Shown in pieces: positions 8,574-17,906 of a DNA stretch of 64,000 bases. Under the pieces are notes generated by a model that was given only the letters and a program-made list of their open reading frames with translations, ran no database searches and was not told the origin of the DNA. Every line of letters starts with the position of its first letter. Position 1 is the first letter of the stretch. The stretch comes from Methylobacterium oryzihabitans (lineage in GTDB: Bacteria; Pseudomonadota; Alphaproteobacteria; Rhizobiales; Beijerinckiaceae), in the NCBI RefSeq assembly GCF_004004555.2, contig NZ_SACP01000002.1:243796-307795 (forward strand), in the 5' to 3' direction. The translations under genes were made by a program, and so were the position numbers.

Positions 8574-8802
8574 CAAGACGCCCCACGATGATCTCGCTGG
8601 TTGCGGTAATACCAATATCAGTCCAAAACAGGCAGCGGCATCCTCCAAACAGATGATGCCGCCGGCGAGGGACGGTGCGCCGAGCATCTCTCAAGCAAGT
8701 CCGCCGTCCCTTCGCGCCATCGGACGGGGGAACGACACGGCCTCCGGACGCCAAGGGGCGTGACGCTGCCCCGGATCTTCGAGGCGCTGCAGGGGGGCTC
8801 GG

Positions 8803-8909
8803 CTAGGCAGATTTCGCAAAAGGGGTTGCCGGTTTTGCGGTAAAAATCTGCGACAAAACAAGAATTTAAGCGGACGAAGCGTTGGCGTGCCAACGCAAGT
8901 CTGCTTGGG
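8803..8909 (+). repeat. Dispersed 105-bp repeat, copy A
   Basis: One of four copies in the window. It begins CTAGGCAGATTTCGCAAAAG and ends near TCTGCTTGGG, so the ends are imperfect inverted repeats of CTAAGCAGA. Internally it has a TTTTGCG..AAAATCTGCGACAAAA block, the invariant GCGGACGAAGCG, and in this copy a perfect GCGTTGGC/GCCAACGC palindrome (8879-8896). It interrupts an IS21 istA remnant. Confidence 0.85.
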
Positions 8910-9117
8910 CGACGCCCCTGTCGAGCAGCAGGGAGTTGAGCTCGCCGTGGCTTCTCATACGATTTCCGATTGATCGCTTCTGGCGATCCCTGCGGGATCG
9001 CTTCGCGACGCGGAAATCGACTTCGCTCATGCGCCGCGCCTCCGGGTGAACAGGCGCTCGCGCAACCGCCCGACCTGGTTCTCGACCTGCCCCTTCTCCC
9101 AGCGTGAGCCGGCGCGC
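8908..9117 (-). pseudogene. IS21-family transposase (istA) remnant
   Basis: On the minus strand, 9030-9117 encodes RWEKGQVENQVGRLRERLF, the characteristic EKGxVENxVG..RxRF segment of IS21 IstA integrase domains. After a break the homology resumes at 8908-8958 as RSHGELNSLLLDRGVAQA (compare the family's SxEELNxxLLDRC). Between the two parts lies a 60-bp palindromic insert, and after the second part repeat copy A begins. The element is dead: there are no other IstA parts on this strand and no IstB. Confidence 0.6.
8960..9019. repeat. 60-bp nested palindrome inside the istA remnant
   Basis: The outer arms CGATTTCCG (8960-8968) and CGGAAATCG (9011-9019) are exact reverse complements. Inside lies a second perfect stem, GCGATCCC-TGC-GGGATCGC. 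It separates two parts of the istA homology, so it looks like a small inserted palindromic element of REP/RIME type rather than part of the transposase gene. Confidence 0.55.
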
Positions 9118-9127
9118 AGGCCACTGG

Positions 9128-9244
9128 GCCCTGCCCGCCGCCCTCGAACGGATCCGCCGCGAACTCGAGGCGGCCCGTGCCGAGGCGCTGCGCGAGGGCG
9201 TGCACTCGGCCGACGTGGTGCTCGACATCCCGGCCCGCCAACGG
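9128..9244 (+). pseudogene. Possible second IS21 istA C-terminal remnant
   Basis: On the plus strand the frame reads ALPAALERIRRELEAARAEA and then EGVHSADVVLDIPARQR. This resembles the C-terminal helix region of IS21-type IstA proteins, where a SADVVLNIL-like stretch precedes the end. It lies tail-to-tail with the other istA remnant and has neither start nor catalytic domain. Recognition rests on recall of the family and is moderate. Confidence 0.4.
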
Positions 9245-9419
9245 GCGCCACCCCGACCCGCTTCGCCGGGCTGGTCAGGGGCGTCGCGCCACGCGCAACA
9301 GGGGGCCCGATTGGACGCCGATCAGGGGCCCCGTTCCGATGCCGTTCGACAATCCGAGGTGCCACGGGCCGGGCGGCGGAGGCGATCGGCGGCATCGGCA
9401 TGCGCATCCGCGAGATCAG

Positions 9420-9525
9420 CTAAGCAGCCTTGTGTTGGAGAGCCAACGCTTCGTCCGCTCAGGTCTTTGTTTTGCCGCAGATTTTTGTCGCAAAACCGGC
9501 AAAAACTTTTGCGAAATCTGCTTAG
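9420..9525 (-). repeat. Dispersed 105-bp repeat, copy B
   Basis: Inverted relative to copy A. It runs from CTAAGCAG (9420) to TCTGCTTAG (9525). Read on the minus strand it starts CTAAGCAGATTTCGCAAAAG and contains GCGGACGAAGCGTTGG, like the other copies. Copies A and B bracket about 0.5 kb of IS21 debris in opposite orientation. Confidence 0.85.
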
Positions 9526-9674
9526 GTCTCCGCCTTGATCGCCGCGGCGATGAAGAAACAGGGCGCGGCGACCCGGGAAATCGTCCGCGACGTCTCCCTG
9601 GCGGCGACCTGGAAAGGCGCAGGTGCACGTTGACTCACCACCGACCAAGCGAACCTCGTTCGCGAGGCCGGCGA

Positions 9675-12245
9675 TCATGCAGCCTGCCTCTTGGCCTTCG
9701 AACCCGCACCTGCGCTCAACGAGAACGCATATGCGGCGATCATTCGCTGATCGGCATCGTGATTGCCGTGGAAGCTTCCTGCGGGAGATGCCGATTCCGG
9801 GCGGCCGACATACGCGAAGGTTGGCTGCTTGCAGGCGACATCCGTTGCGATGGCTTCGAGCCGGCGGTCCAGCCAGTTCCACGCGCCCATGTTCCGGGGC
9901 TCCTCCTGCACCCAGACGAGCCGGGCGTCCGGCCAGCGCTGGAGAAGCGCCCCGATCTGCTCGGACGGCAGCGGATAGAGACATTCGAGGCGCAGGATGG
10001 CGACGGTCGTCGCGTTGCGTCTGGCGCGTTCTTCCTCGAGGTCGTAGGCGATCTTGCCCGAGCACATCAGCACGGTGTCGATCGGGCCGTCGGGCACGCT
10101 CGATATCACCGGCTCGAACGCGCTGCCCGGCTGGAAATCCGTCACGGGCGACAGCGCTGCCGGAAGGCGCAGCAGCTTCTTGGCCGCCATCACGATCAAT
10201 GGACAGGTGTACCGGCCGAGCCCTTGCGCGCGAAGCAGATGGAAGTAGTTGGCCGGAGTCGAGGGATTGACGATACGGATGTTGTTGTCGGCGGCAAGCT
10301 GGAGATACCGTTCGAGACGGGCAGACGAGTGCTCCGGTCCCTGCCCTTCGAGTCCGTGCGGCAGCAGCATGACGAGACGAGAGGGATTGCACCATTTCGC
10401 CTCGGCAGCCACGACGAACTGATCGATCATGATCTGGGCGCCGTTCGCGAAATCACCGAATTGCGCTTCCCAGATGACCAACGCATCGCTTCGCTCGAGG
10501 CTGTATCCGTATTCGAAGCCGAGCACGGCATATTCCGACAGCGGCGAATTGAAGGCCTCGAAACTCGGCTGCGCGCCGATATGGGCGAGACTCGTATGCG
10601 TGACGCCGGTGTCGTAATCGGCCAGCGCGAAATGGCGATGCGAGAAGGCGCCACGCACCACATCCTGTCCGGACAGTCGCACGGCCACGCCGTCGCGCAA
10701 CAGACTGCCGACGGCGAGACTCTCGGCGGACGGCCATGGCACGCCCGCGGCATCGATCAGTCGCTGCTTCAGCACGCGGCCCATACGCGGGTGCAGCGTC
10801 ATGCCGGCGGGGGCGGCCGCGAGCAGGTCGGAGAGCGTCTGCAGCGTGCCGGCGCTGACGCCGACGTCGGTCGGTCGCGACGTCGGCCGGGGCCGACGGC
10901 GATCGGCCTCGATGGGGTAGCCCGGAGCCTCGTCGTAGCCCGCCTGAAGTCGCGCCCGCGCGGCGTCTCGCATCGCGGTCACCTCGGCCTGCGTCAGCCT
11001 GCCCGCCCGGATCTCCTGCTGCGCGAATCCCTGTGCGACCGGCGGGTGCTCGGCGATGCGGGCGTAAAGCGTCGGCTGCGTGAAGGCTGGTTCATCGATC
11101 TCGTTGTGGCCGTTGCGACGGTAGCAGACGAGGTCGACGACGGCGTCGCATCCCTGGACCTGGCGCCATGCGACGGCGATGTCGGCGGATTTCGCGACGG
11201 CGGCCGGATCGTCGCCGTTGACGTGCAGGATGACGCTGTCGACCGCCTTCCATGACCCGGTGCAGTAGCGCGACGTGCGCGCTTCCTGCTGCGGCGTCGT
11301 GAAGCCGATCTGGTTGTTGACGATCAGATGCACGGTCCCGCCGACGCTGTAGCCGGCAGGACCGCCGAGCTGAATGCATTCGGCGACGAGGCCCTGGCCG
11401 ATCACGGCGGCATCGGTGTGGATGATGATCGGCAGAACCGTGCGAGCATCGCCGGCCTCGTCCTGCGCTGCGCGGGCGCGGCCGAGAACCACCGGATCGA
11501 CGGCCTCGAGGTGGGATGGATTGGCCAGCAGGCTGACGGAGATCGTGCGGCCGTCCAGCATCAGCTCGGTCTCGTAGCCGAGATGGTACGGAACGTCGGC
11601 CGGGCGTGCAGCGTCGGCCGGGAAGGGATGCGCGCCTTTGATCTCGGCGATCAGCCGGGCGAAGGGACGTCCGAGCACATTGTGCATCAGGGACAGCCGA
11701 CCGCGGTGCATCGTGCCGATGATCGCGCGCGTCACGCCTTCGTTGGCGGCACGGGTCAGCACGCGGCGCAGCAGGGGCACGATGGCCTCCGCCCCCTCGG
11801 CGCCGAAGCGCTTCTTGGTGGGAAACTTCTTGGCGAGAAACGCTTCGAACTCTTCCGCCGCGATCAGATCGGCGAGCAGCCTGTGAGGCGTTTCGGGCGC
11901 GGGCAGGCCGGCCCCGGTCTCGACCGCCGAGCGCAGCCAGCTGCGTCGCGACTCGTCGTCGATATGGGCGGATTCGATCGCCAGCGTACCGGCATAGACG
12001 GCCTGTAGCGGGTCGTGCGTCGCCGTTCGTGGCGCCAACGGATCGAGTTGCGCCTGCAGGTGGCCGCGGTCGCGCCACAGCGCGTCCTGCCCCGTGCGGA
12101 GGTCGGCGCCCGGGGAGCCGGTCTCGGCGAGAACCTCGAACACGACCCGCCAGCCGGGCTCGACCGATTGCGGATCGGCGTCGAAGGCCCGTTGCATCGC
12201 GTCGAGATAGGCATAGCTGACGCTCGAGAGCGGCGATGACCGCAT
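9675..12245 (-). CDS. 2-oxoglutarate dehydrogenase-type E1 component (thiamine-diphosphate dependent), orphan
   Basis: An 856-residue homologue of SucA/DhtkD1, which decarboxylates 2-oxoglutarate or 2-oxoadipate and passes the acyl group to a lipoyl E2. Conserved blocks in order are an N-terminal helix with SYAYLDAMQRAF, GTMHRGRLSLMHNVLGRP, PYHLGYETELMLDGR, LLANPSHLEAVDPVVLGRAR, HTDAAVIGQGLVAE, VNNQIGFTT, HVNGDDPAAVAKS, YRRNGHNEIDEPAFTQP, SGQDVVRGAFSHRH, EAQFGDFANGAQIMIDQF and GQGPEHSSARLERYLQ. The ATG at 12245 fits the family N-terminus; the frame stays open beyond it. It is shorter than typical SucA (about 930-1000). No E2 or E3 gene is nearby, so it either borrows the housekeeping complex or acts alone. 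It is divergent from a LysR gene. Confidence 0.87.
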   Translation of the reverse strand: MRSSPLSSVSYAYLDAMQRAFDADPQSVEPGWRVVFEVLAETGSPGADLRTGQDALWRDRGHLQAQLDPLAPRTATHDPLQAVYAGTLAIESAHIDDESRRSWLRSAVETGAGLPAPETPHRLLADLIAAEEFEAFLAKKFPTKKRFGAEGAEAIVPLLRRVLTRAANEGVTRAIIGTMHRGRLSLMHNVLGRPFARLIAEIKGAHPFPADAARPADVPYHLGYETELMLDGRTISVSLLANPSHLEAVDPVVLGRARAAQDEAGDARTVLPIIIHTDAAVIGQGLVAECIQLGGPAGYSVGGTVHLIVNNQIGFTTPQQEARTSRYCTGSWKAVDSVILHVNGDDPAAVAKSADIAVAWRQVQGCDAVVDLVCYRRNGHNEIDEPAFTQPTLYARIAEHPPVAQGFAQQEIRAGRLTQAEVTAMRDAARARLQAGYDEAPGYPIEADRRRPRPTSRPTDVGVSAGTLQTLSDLLAAAPAGMTLHPRMGRVLKQRLIDAAGVPWPSAESLAVGSLLRDGVAVRLSGQDVVRGAFSHRHFALADYDTGVTHTSLAHIGAQPSFEAFNSPLSEYAVLGFEYGYSLERSDALVIWEAQFGDFANGAQIMIDQFVVAAEAKWCNPSRLVMLLPHGLEGQGPEHSSARLERYLQLAADNNIRIVNPSTPANYFHLLRAQGLGRYTCPLIVMAAKKLLRLPAALSPVTDFQPGSAFEPVISSVPDGPIDTVLMCSGKIAYDLEEERARRNATTVAILRLECLYPLPSEQIGALLQRWPDARLVWVQEEPRNMGAWNWLDRRLEAIATDVACKQPTFAYVGRPESASPAGSFHGNHDADQRMIAAYAFSLSAGAGSKAKRQAA

Positions 12246-12381
12246 TGGCAAGTCCCCGAAGCCGTTGGAATGTGCGAGATCGCGCTCGCTCGCGCGATGA
12301 TAGGCACCGGCGCCGCCGCGACCTATGCGCCCTGGGAGATAGAAGATATAACCGGAGTGTCGGTGCTGGAAGCGATCTGCC

Positions 12382-13341
12382 GTGGACCTCCTCGAGATCC
12401 GGTATTTTCTGGAGGTCGCTGCGGTCGGTTCGCTGTCGCGCGCGGCCGTGCGGCTGGGAGTCAGCCAGCCGGCGTTGAGCCGGCAGATCGGCAAGCTCGA
12501 GACCGAGCTCCGCGGGCCGCTCTTCTACCGGCACGGGCGCGGCGTCACGTTGACGGCAGCCGGCCGGCGCTTCCTTGATGTCGGCCAGAGCGTGATCCAG
12601 CAGCTCTCCGACCTGCGCGAGGAATTGGCCGCGGGCACGCTCGACGTGTCCGGTGAGATCACGCTCGGTATCCCGCCCTCGCTGGCGGCGAGCCTCGGTG
12701 CCGATCTGGCGCTGCGCTTCGCCGCGGAGTTTCCGAAAGCGCGCCTCCGCATCCGCGAAGCATTCAGCGCGATTCTGCTGGAATGGACCGAAGCGCAGAG
12801 GATCGATGTCGCCGTTCTCTACGATGCGCGCAGCAGCCCGAGCTTGATTACCACGCCGCTGCTGTTGGAGGATCTGTTTCTCGTCGAGCGTCCGGCCGCG
12901 GACGGAGACGACCACGACGATCCGGTCATGCTCTCCGAACTGGCGGGTCGCGAATGCGTGCTGCCCGGCCCGGAGAACGGTTTGCGGCGCGTGCTGGATT
13001 CGGCCTGCGCTTCGGAAGGCATTCGTCCCCACGTGGTGACCGAGGTCGATTGCGTTGCGGCGCTCAAGCAACTGGTCGAACGCGGCGTCGGCGCGACGGT
13101 GCTGCCCTTCGGGTCGGTGCATCGCGAAGTGAAGGACGGCAAGCTGCGCGTACGCCCCTTCGCCTCCCCGGCGATGCGCGCATTGCTGGTGATCGCCACG
13201 CCGAGCAACAAGCCTGTGACGCCGCTGGTCCGTGCGGTCGTCCGCATCATCGAGGATGCGGTCGAGACCAGCGTTCCCCTCGACGTGTTGCGCGGCGTGA
13301 CCCGCAAGGCGGACGGTAGGGCGCTGCGATCACCGAAATAG
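12382..13341 (+). CDS. LysR family transcriptional regulator
   Basis: A 319-residue LTTR. The N-terminal winged helix is LEIRYFLEVAAVGSLSRAAVRLGVSQPALSRQIGKLE, followed by a periplasmic-binding-type effector domain. The start is GTG at 12382, placed exactly at the family N-terminus. It is divergent from the E1 gene across 136 bp and lies upstream of SDR, MFS and FAD-oxidase genes in the same direction, so it is the likely activator of both sides. The spacer contains an AT-rich AGATATAACC at about 12344-12353. A GTTATA-containing sequence appears again before the SDR gene near 13393, which may mark LysR sites; this is weak. Confidence 0.88.
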   Translation: MDLLEIRYFLEVAAVGSLSRAAVRLGVSQPALSRQIGKLETELRGPLFYRHGRGVTLTAAGRRFLDVGQSVIQQLSDLREELAAGTLDVSGEITLGIPPSLAASLGADLALRFAAEFPKARLRIREAFSAILLEWTEAQRIDVAVLYDARSSPSLITTPLLLEDLFLVERPAADGDDHDDPVMLSELAGRECVLPGPENGLRRVLDSACASEGIRPHVVTEVDCVAALKQLVERGVGATVLPFGSVHREVKDGKLRVRPFASPAMRALLVIATPSNKPVTPLVRAVVRIIEDAVETSVPLDVLRGVTRKADGRALRSPK

Positions 13342-13540
13342 CCATCCGGCGCGCGGCAGCCCCAGCCGCGGCGGGCGGCCTGCTCGGTACCGTTATAGCT
13401 GATATCAGCGCAGCCGGGCTTTTCGCGAATGCTCGGATCGGGGTGAATATCCGGCAATCCACCCCGGACTGCTCCCTGTCGCTTCCCTACGGAACGACGG
13501 CGGAGTCGCATCCGCACGGGATGGAAATCGGGAGGAAAAT

Positions 13541-14293
13541 TTGCCGCGTTTGCAGGATAAGGTCGCGCTCGTCACGGGCGCCGGCTCCGGGATCGGCTTC
13601 GCCATCGCCGAACGTTTCGCTGCGGAAGGCGCACGCCTCCTCGTCGTCGACTGGAATCCTGAAGCCGCCGCGCGCGCGGCCGAGACGATCGGTCGAGGCG
13701 CCATCGCCGTGCAGGCCGACGTCACTCAGGTTGCCGATGTGCAGCGGACGATCGACCAGGGCCGGGAAGCATTCGGCAGGATCGACATCCTGGTCAACAA
13801 CGCTGGCACCAGCCACGAGAAGGGCCCGTTCGAGGGCGTTCCCGAGGCCGAGTTCGACCGCATGTTCGACGTCAACCTCAAGTCGATCTTTCATTATTGT
13901 GCGGCGATCTCGCCGGTCATGCGCAAGCAGGGCGGCGGCGTGATCCTCAATGTCGGATCGACGGCCGGAAATCGGCCGCGTCCCGGCCTTGCCTACTACA
14001 ACGCCAGCAAGGGGGCGGTGCATAATCTCACCAAGACCCTGGCGCTCGAACTCGCCGGAGCCCGGATCCGCGTCAACGCGCTGGCGCCGGTCGCGACGGA
14101 AACCCCTCTCCTGAAGACGTTCATCGGTGGCGACGACACGCCGGAGCTGCGTGCGCAGATGCGCGCCATCGTGCCGCTCGGGCGACTCGCCCAACCCCGA
14201 GACGTGGCCAATGCGGCGCTGTTTCTCGCATCCGACGAGGCGGAATTCCTGACCGGCGTCATCCTCGACATCGATGGCGGCCGGAGCATCTGA
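13541..14293 (+). CDS. SDR family oxidoreductase with TTG start
   Basis: Classical SDR of 250 residues: TGAGSGIG at about 12-19, NNAG in the middle, a Ser followed by YYNASK as the catalytic Tyr/Lys, and a C-terminal LDIDGGRSI. The start codon is TTG at 13541, supported by GGAGG five bases upstream at 13531-13535 and by the family N-terminus (LQDKVALVTGAG). The nearest upstream in-frame region has no better start. It is probably co-transcribed with the MFS and FAD-oxidase genes. The likely role is oxidation or reduction of a hydroxy/keto group on the imported compound; the exact substrate is unknown. Confidence 0.87.
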   Translation: MPRLQDKVALVTGAGSGIGFAIAERFAAEGARLLVVDWNPEAAARAAETIGRGAIAVQADVTQVADVQRTIDQGREAFGRIDILVNNAGTSHEKGPFEGVPEAEFDRMFDVNLKSIFHYCAAISPVMRKQGGGVILNVGSTAGNRPRPGLAYYNASKGAVHNLTKTLALELAGARIRVNALAPVATETPLLKTFIGGDDTPELRAQMRAIVPLGRLAQPRDVANAALFLASDEAEFLTGVILDIDGGRSI

Positions 14294-14374
14294 CGCATTC
14301 GCCGACGGCGAATATCAAGCACGACAAGAATAACTGCCCATTGTTAGCAATAATATCCGAGGGAGGAAACGCCA

Positions 14375-15688
14375 ATGCACGAGATCGAGACGGCCACGAT
14401 TCGGCGCATCACATGGAGATTGATCCCGTTCCTGTGCCTCTGCTACTTCATCAGCTGGCTCGATCGCGTGAACGTCGGCTTCGCTGCGATCGCCATGAAC
14501 GCGGATATGGGGTTCTCGCCGGCGCTCTTCGGTCTCGGCGCCGGCATCTTCTTCATCGGATACGTCCTGTGCGAGCCGCCCAGCAACCTGGCGCTCCGCA
14601 AGTTCGGTGCGCGCGTCTGGATCGCACGCATCATGATCACCTGGGGCGTCATCTCGGGCGCGATGGCCTTCATCCAGGGCCAGTGGAGCTTCCTGTCGCT
14701 CCGCCTGCTGCTCGGCATCGCCGAGGCCGGCTTCTTCCCTGGCATCATCCTGTACCTGACGCTGTGGTTTCCCGCGAAGTACCGCGGCCGCACCTTCGGC
14801 CTGTTCATCCTGACGACGCCGCTCGCCAGTGTCATCGGCGCTCCGATCTCCGGGGCGCTGTTCGGGATGCACGGCCTGCTCGGCCTCGAAGGCTGGCGCT
14901 GGATGTTCCTGATCGAGGCCATTCCGGCCGTCGTCCTCGGCGTGGTCTGCCTGTACTACCTCACCGACAAGCCGGAAGACGCGACGTGGTTGACCAAGGA
15001 GCAGCGCGACTGGCTGACCAGCACGATGCGTGCCGAAGAGGCCGCCCGGACCCACGACCACGGCACCGTCCATCTGATGGATGCGCTGAGGAGTAGCCGC
15101 CTGTGGCTGCTCGGGCTCGTCTATCTCGGACCCGTCATCGGCCTCTACGGCCTCGGCTTCTGGATGCCCCAGATCGTCAAGGGTCTCGTGCAGTCGCACG
15201 GCATCACGAACCCGTTCTATCTCGGCCTGTTGACGGGCCTTCCGAGCGTCGGGGCGGCGATCGGCATGGTCTACTGGACCCGGCATTCCGACCGCACCGG
15301 CGAGCGCATCTGGCACTTGGTCGGGCCCCTGTTCGTCGGCGCCGCCGGGATGGTGATGTCGGCCTACATGAGCAGCCCGGTCGGCGGCCTGATCGCGCTG
15401 TCCATCGCGCTGATCGGCGTCAACGTCTCGCTGCCGGTGTTCTGGACCCTTCCGACCGCCTTTCTCACCGGGGCGGCGGCCGCCGTCGGCATCGCTCTCA
15501 TCAACTGCATCGGCAATATCGGCGGCTACCTCGGACCGCAGCTGATCGGAATCGTGAAACAAAGCACCAACAGCATTGAGATCGCGCTGCTCGCGATTGC
15601 ATCATTGATGCTTCTCGCAGGCTTCATCGCCCTGTATCTCGGCCACGCCCGCAAGCACGACGTCGCCAAGATCGTGCCGGCAGAGTGA
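14375..15688 (+). CDS. MFS transporter, anion:cation symporter type
   Basis: Inner-membrane permease of 437 residues with about 12 helices. It carries SWLDRVNVGFAAIAMNADMGFS after helix 1 and TRHSDRTGERIWH in the second half, so it belongs to the same ACS family as the transporter at 2664 but is clearly a different protein. GGGAGG lies about nine bases before the ATG. It sits between SDR and FAD-oxidase genes, so an organic (hydroxy)acid is the likely cargo. A 7-bp hairpin, ATTCGCC/GGCGAAT (14297-14313), lies just upstream. Confidence 0.85.
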   Translation: MHEIETATIRRITWRLIPFLCLCYFISWLDRVNVGFAAIAMNADMGFSPALFGLGAGIFFIGYVLCEPPSNLALRKFGARVWIARIMITWGVISGAMAFIQGQWSFLSLRLLLGIAEAGFFPGIILYLTLWFPAKYRGRTFGLFILTTPLASVIGAPISGALFGMHGLLGLEGWRWMFLIEAIPAVVLGVVCLYYLTDKPEDATWLTKEQRDWLTSTMRAEEAARTHDHGTVHLMDALRSSRLWLLGLVYLGPVIGLYGLGFWMPQIVKGLVQSHGITNPFYLGLLTGLPSVGAAIGMVYWTRHSDRTGERIWHLVGPLFVGAAGMVMSAYMSSPVGGLIALSIALIGVNVSLPVFWTLPTAFLTGAAAAVGIALINCIGNIGGYLGPQLIGIVKQSTNSIEIALLAIASLMLLAGFIALYLGHARKHDVAKIVPAE

Positions 15689-15689
15689 G

Positions 15690-17216
15690 ATGACGCGTAT
15701 GACGACAGCCGAACCGACCGCTTCGATCGCGCAAGGCGCCACGACCCGCGACCTGACGGCGGATCCCGCGAGGTTCGCACGCGAGATCCTGGATCCGATC
15801 CGCGCGGTCGTGGGCGAGCGTGGCGTGATCACCGATCGCGCCGCCATGCAGCCCATGATGGTCGCTTGGCGCGACAACTGGAACGGTCGGGTCCCGCTCG
15901 TCGTCATGCCGGCGACAACCGAGCAGATGGCGGCGGTCGTCGCCATCTGCGCGAGGACGAACACGCCGATCGTGCCGCAAGGCGGCAATACCGGCCTGAC
16001 AGGTGCAGGCCAGCCGCACGGCGACGACTCTGAGATCGTCGTCTCGACGCGACGGATGAACAGGATCCGCGAGATCGACCTCGCGAACGACACCATCACG
16101 GTCGATGCCGGCGTCGTGCTGCAGGTCATCCAGGAAACCGCGAGAGCGAACGGCCGCCTGTTCCCGCTGAGCCTCGGTGCCGAGGGCAGTTGCCAGATCG
16201 GCGGAAACCTCTCGACCAATGCCGGCGGCGTGCAGGCGCTGCGCTACGGCACGGCGCGCGCGCTCGTCGCCGGGCTCGAAGTCGTGCTGCCGGATGGTCA
16301 GATCTGGGACGGCCTGCGCGGTCTGCGCAAGGACAATGCAGGCTACGACCTCAAGCAGATCTTCATCGGCGCCGAGGGCACCCTCGGCATCATCACCGCG
16401 GCGACGCTGAAGCTGCTGCCGTTGCCGAAAGCTTCCGCCACGGCCTTCCTCGCGACGCCGTCACCGGCCACCGCGGTCTCCTGGCTGCGGCGCGCCAAAT
16501 CCTCGCTCGGAGACAGCATCACCACGGTCGAGTTGATGGAGCGACGCTGCCTGGACGTCGCCATCAAGCACAATGCGAGCATCCGCGATCCGCTGCCGAC
16601 GCGCCACGACTGGTACCTGCTGGTCGAGGTTGCCGATCAAAGCACGCACGACGCTCTGGAAGCCCACCTGCTGTCGGCTCTCGAAGCCGGGCTCGACGGT
16701 GGCGAATTGGTCGACGGCACGGTCGCCAGTTCGGCCGAGCAGGCCGCTGCCCTCTGGCGCATCCGGGAAGGCACGCCGGAGGGCCAGCGTCTCGAAGGCG
16801 CATCCTACAAGCACGACGTCTCGGTCCCGATCTCGAAGGTGGCTCAATTCATCGAGGAGGCGAACGGAGCGCTCGAAACACGCTTTCCGGGCCTGCGATC
16901 CTTCGCCTTCGGCCATCTGGGCGACGGCAATATCCACTACAATCCGCTGCAGGCGGAGGGCGGCGACGGGAGCGTCTGGCAGTCCTACCTGCCGGAGGTC
17001 AATCAGATCGTCCACGACATCGTCGCCAAGCTCGGCGGATCGATCACGGCGGAACATGGTATCGGCCGTCTGCGCATCGGCGAAGTCGAGCGCTACAAAA
17101 GCGACGTCGAAATGATGATGATGCGCAAGTTAAAGAACTGCTTCGATCCATATAATATCATGAATCCCGGCAAATTGCTCACACGCGCTCGTCTGTCTCC
17201 CGGCACAGCCGGCTGA
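15690..17216 (+). CDS. FAD-linked 2-hydroxyacid dehydrogenase (GlcD/D-2-hydroxyglutarate dehydrogenase type); 3' end fused to IS256
   Basis: Flavoprotein of 508 residues with an N-terminal FAD_binding_4 domain ([13 protein letters not shown], about 93-105; [14 protein letters not shown], about 168-181) and a C-terminal FAD-oxidase domain with [11 protein letters not shown] and ITAEHGIG. These signatures are shared by D-2-hydroxyglutarate and D-lactate dehydrogenases that pass electrons to quinone or an electron-transfer protein. It begins two bases after the MFS stop; an alternative ATG lies at 15699. The family normally ends near NPGKLL. Here the last 11 residues ([11 protein letters not shown]) are antisense IS256 sequence, so the native stop was lost to a transposon junction. 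The catalytic part is complete. The 2-oxoacid product could feed the nearby orphan E1. Confidence 0.87.
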   Translation: MTRMTTAEPTASIAQGATTRDLTADPARFAREILDPIRAVVGERGVITDRAAMQPMMVAWRDNWNGRVPLVVMPATTEQMAAVVAICARTNTPIVPQGGNTGLTGAGQPHGDDSEIVVSTRRMNRIREIDLANDTITVDAGVVLQVIQETARANGRLFPLSLGAEGSCQIGGNLSTNAGGVQALRYGTARALVAGLEVVLPDGQIWDGLRGLRKDNAGYDLKQIFIGAEGTLGIITAATLKLLPLPKASATAFLATPSPATAVSWLRRAKSSLGDSITTVELMERRCLDVAIKHNASIRDPLPTRHDWYLLVEVADQSTHDALEAHLLSALEAGLDGGELVDGTVASSAEQAAALWRIREGTPEGQRLEGASYKHDVSVPISKVAQFIEEANGALETRFPGLRSFAFGHLGDGNIHYNPLQAEGGDGSVWQSYLPEVNQIVHDIVAKLGGSITAEHGIGRLRIGEVERYKSDVEMMMMRKLKNCFDPYNIMNPGKLLTRARLSPGTAG

Positions 17217-17610
17217 CCTGGCGCTTGGAGATGCCCGTCCCGCCCAGGGCCTGGACGAGATCATCGACGGCGCGGGTCGAGATGCCCTGGATGCAGGTCT
17301 CCTGGATCACGGCGGCCCGCGCCTTCTCGGTCATGCGACGCGGCTCGGGGAAGCTCGGGAAGTCGCTCCCCGTCCGCAGCTTCGGGACGCGCAGCTCGAC
17401 CGTGCCGGCCCGCGGCTGCCGGTCCCGGTCACGGTAGCCGTTGCGCTGGGCCAGCCGCTCTGGGTTCTTCTCGCCGTGGGCCGCGCCGGTCAGGCCGCCC
17501 ACCTCCAGTTCCATCAGACGCTGCGCGGCAAAGCCGATCATCTCGCGCGGCACGTCCGCGTCGGCGCTCTTCTCGGCCAGCGCCCGCAGGCTCATCATGG
17601 CATCGGTCAT
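17179..17610 (-). pseudogene. IS256-family transposase, N-terminal 143 residues only
   Basis: The frame starts [20 protein letters not shown] and contains the conserved [17 protein letters not shown], a region with [29 protein letters not shown] and the [29 protein letters not shown] helix pair. This is the N-terminal DNA-binding half of Tnp IS256. It ends at DERV, just before the catalytic DDE domain would begin, where it meets the FAD-oxidase 3' end. It cannot transpose. Confidence 0.88.
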
Positions 17611-17769
17611 CGGGGGTCTCCCGGGTTCGGGGTTGGTGGCTCGCAGCCCGGTCCTGACCCGGCACCGCCGATGGCCCCCCCCGCGGGAGATCCCGCCTGC
17701 TCCAGCGCTGTGGAGGGCGCGCCGGCGGGCTCTCCCGCTCTCGGTCAGCTACACCACTCCAAGGGACAC
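17179..17769 (-). mobile_element. Truncated IS256-family element
   Basis: The element runs from a terminus around 17760-17769 (minus strand GTGTCCCTTGGAGTGGTGTAG) through about 160 bp of leader and the start of the transposase, and stops at the junction with the FAD-oxidase gene near 17178. Its leader and terminus are closely matched by a second fragment at 63496-63683 in the same orientation. The downstream two thirds of the transposase and the other end are missing. Confidence 0.8.
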
Positions 17770-17906
17770 CACCCGCGCGGTGATTCCCTGCGCGGTCTTG
17801 CCGGCTGGAGGGCGCGGTGCGACGAGCCCAGATCCGCTATGACGGAGCCGATCGTGCGGACCGGGAGCCCCCCGCTTCGCCTTCGTCCGAAGCTTGCGGG
17901 CACGCC

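Noticed and set aside
8866..9700. Short open frames running through the 105-bp repeats
   Set aside because: All four repeats are open in some frame because of their composition; the peptides carry no domain, and the frames change between flanks.
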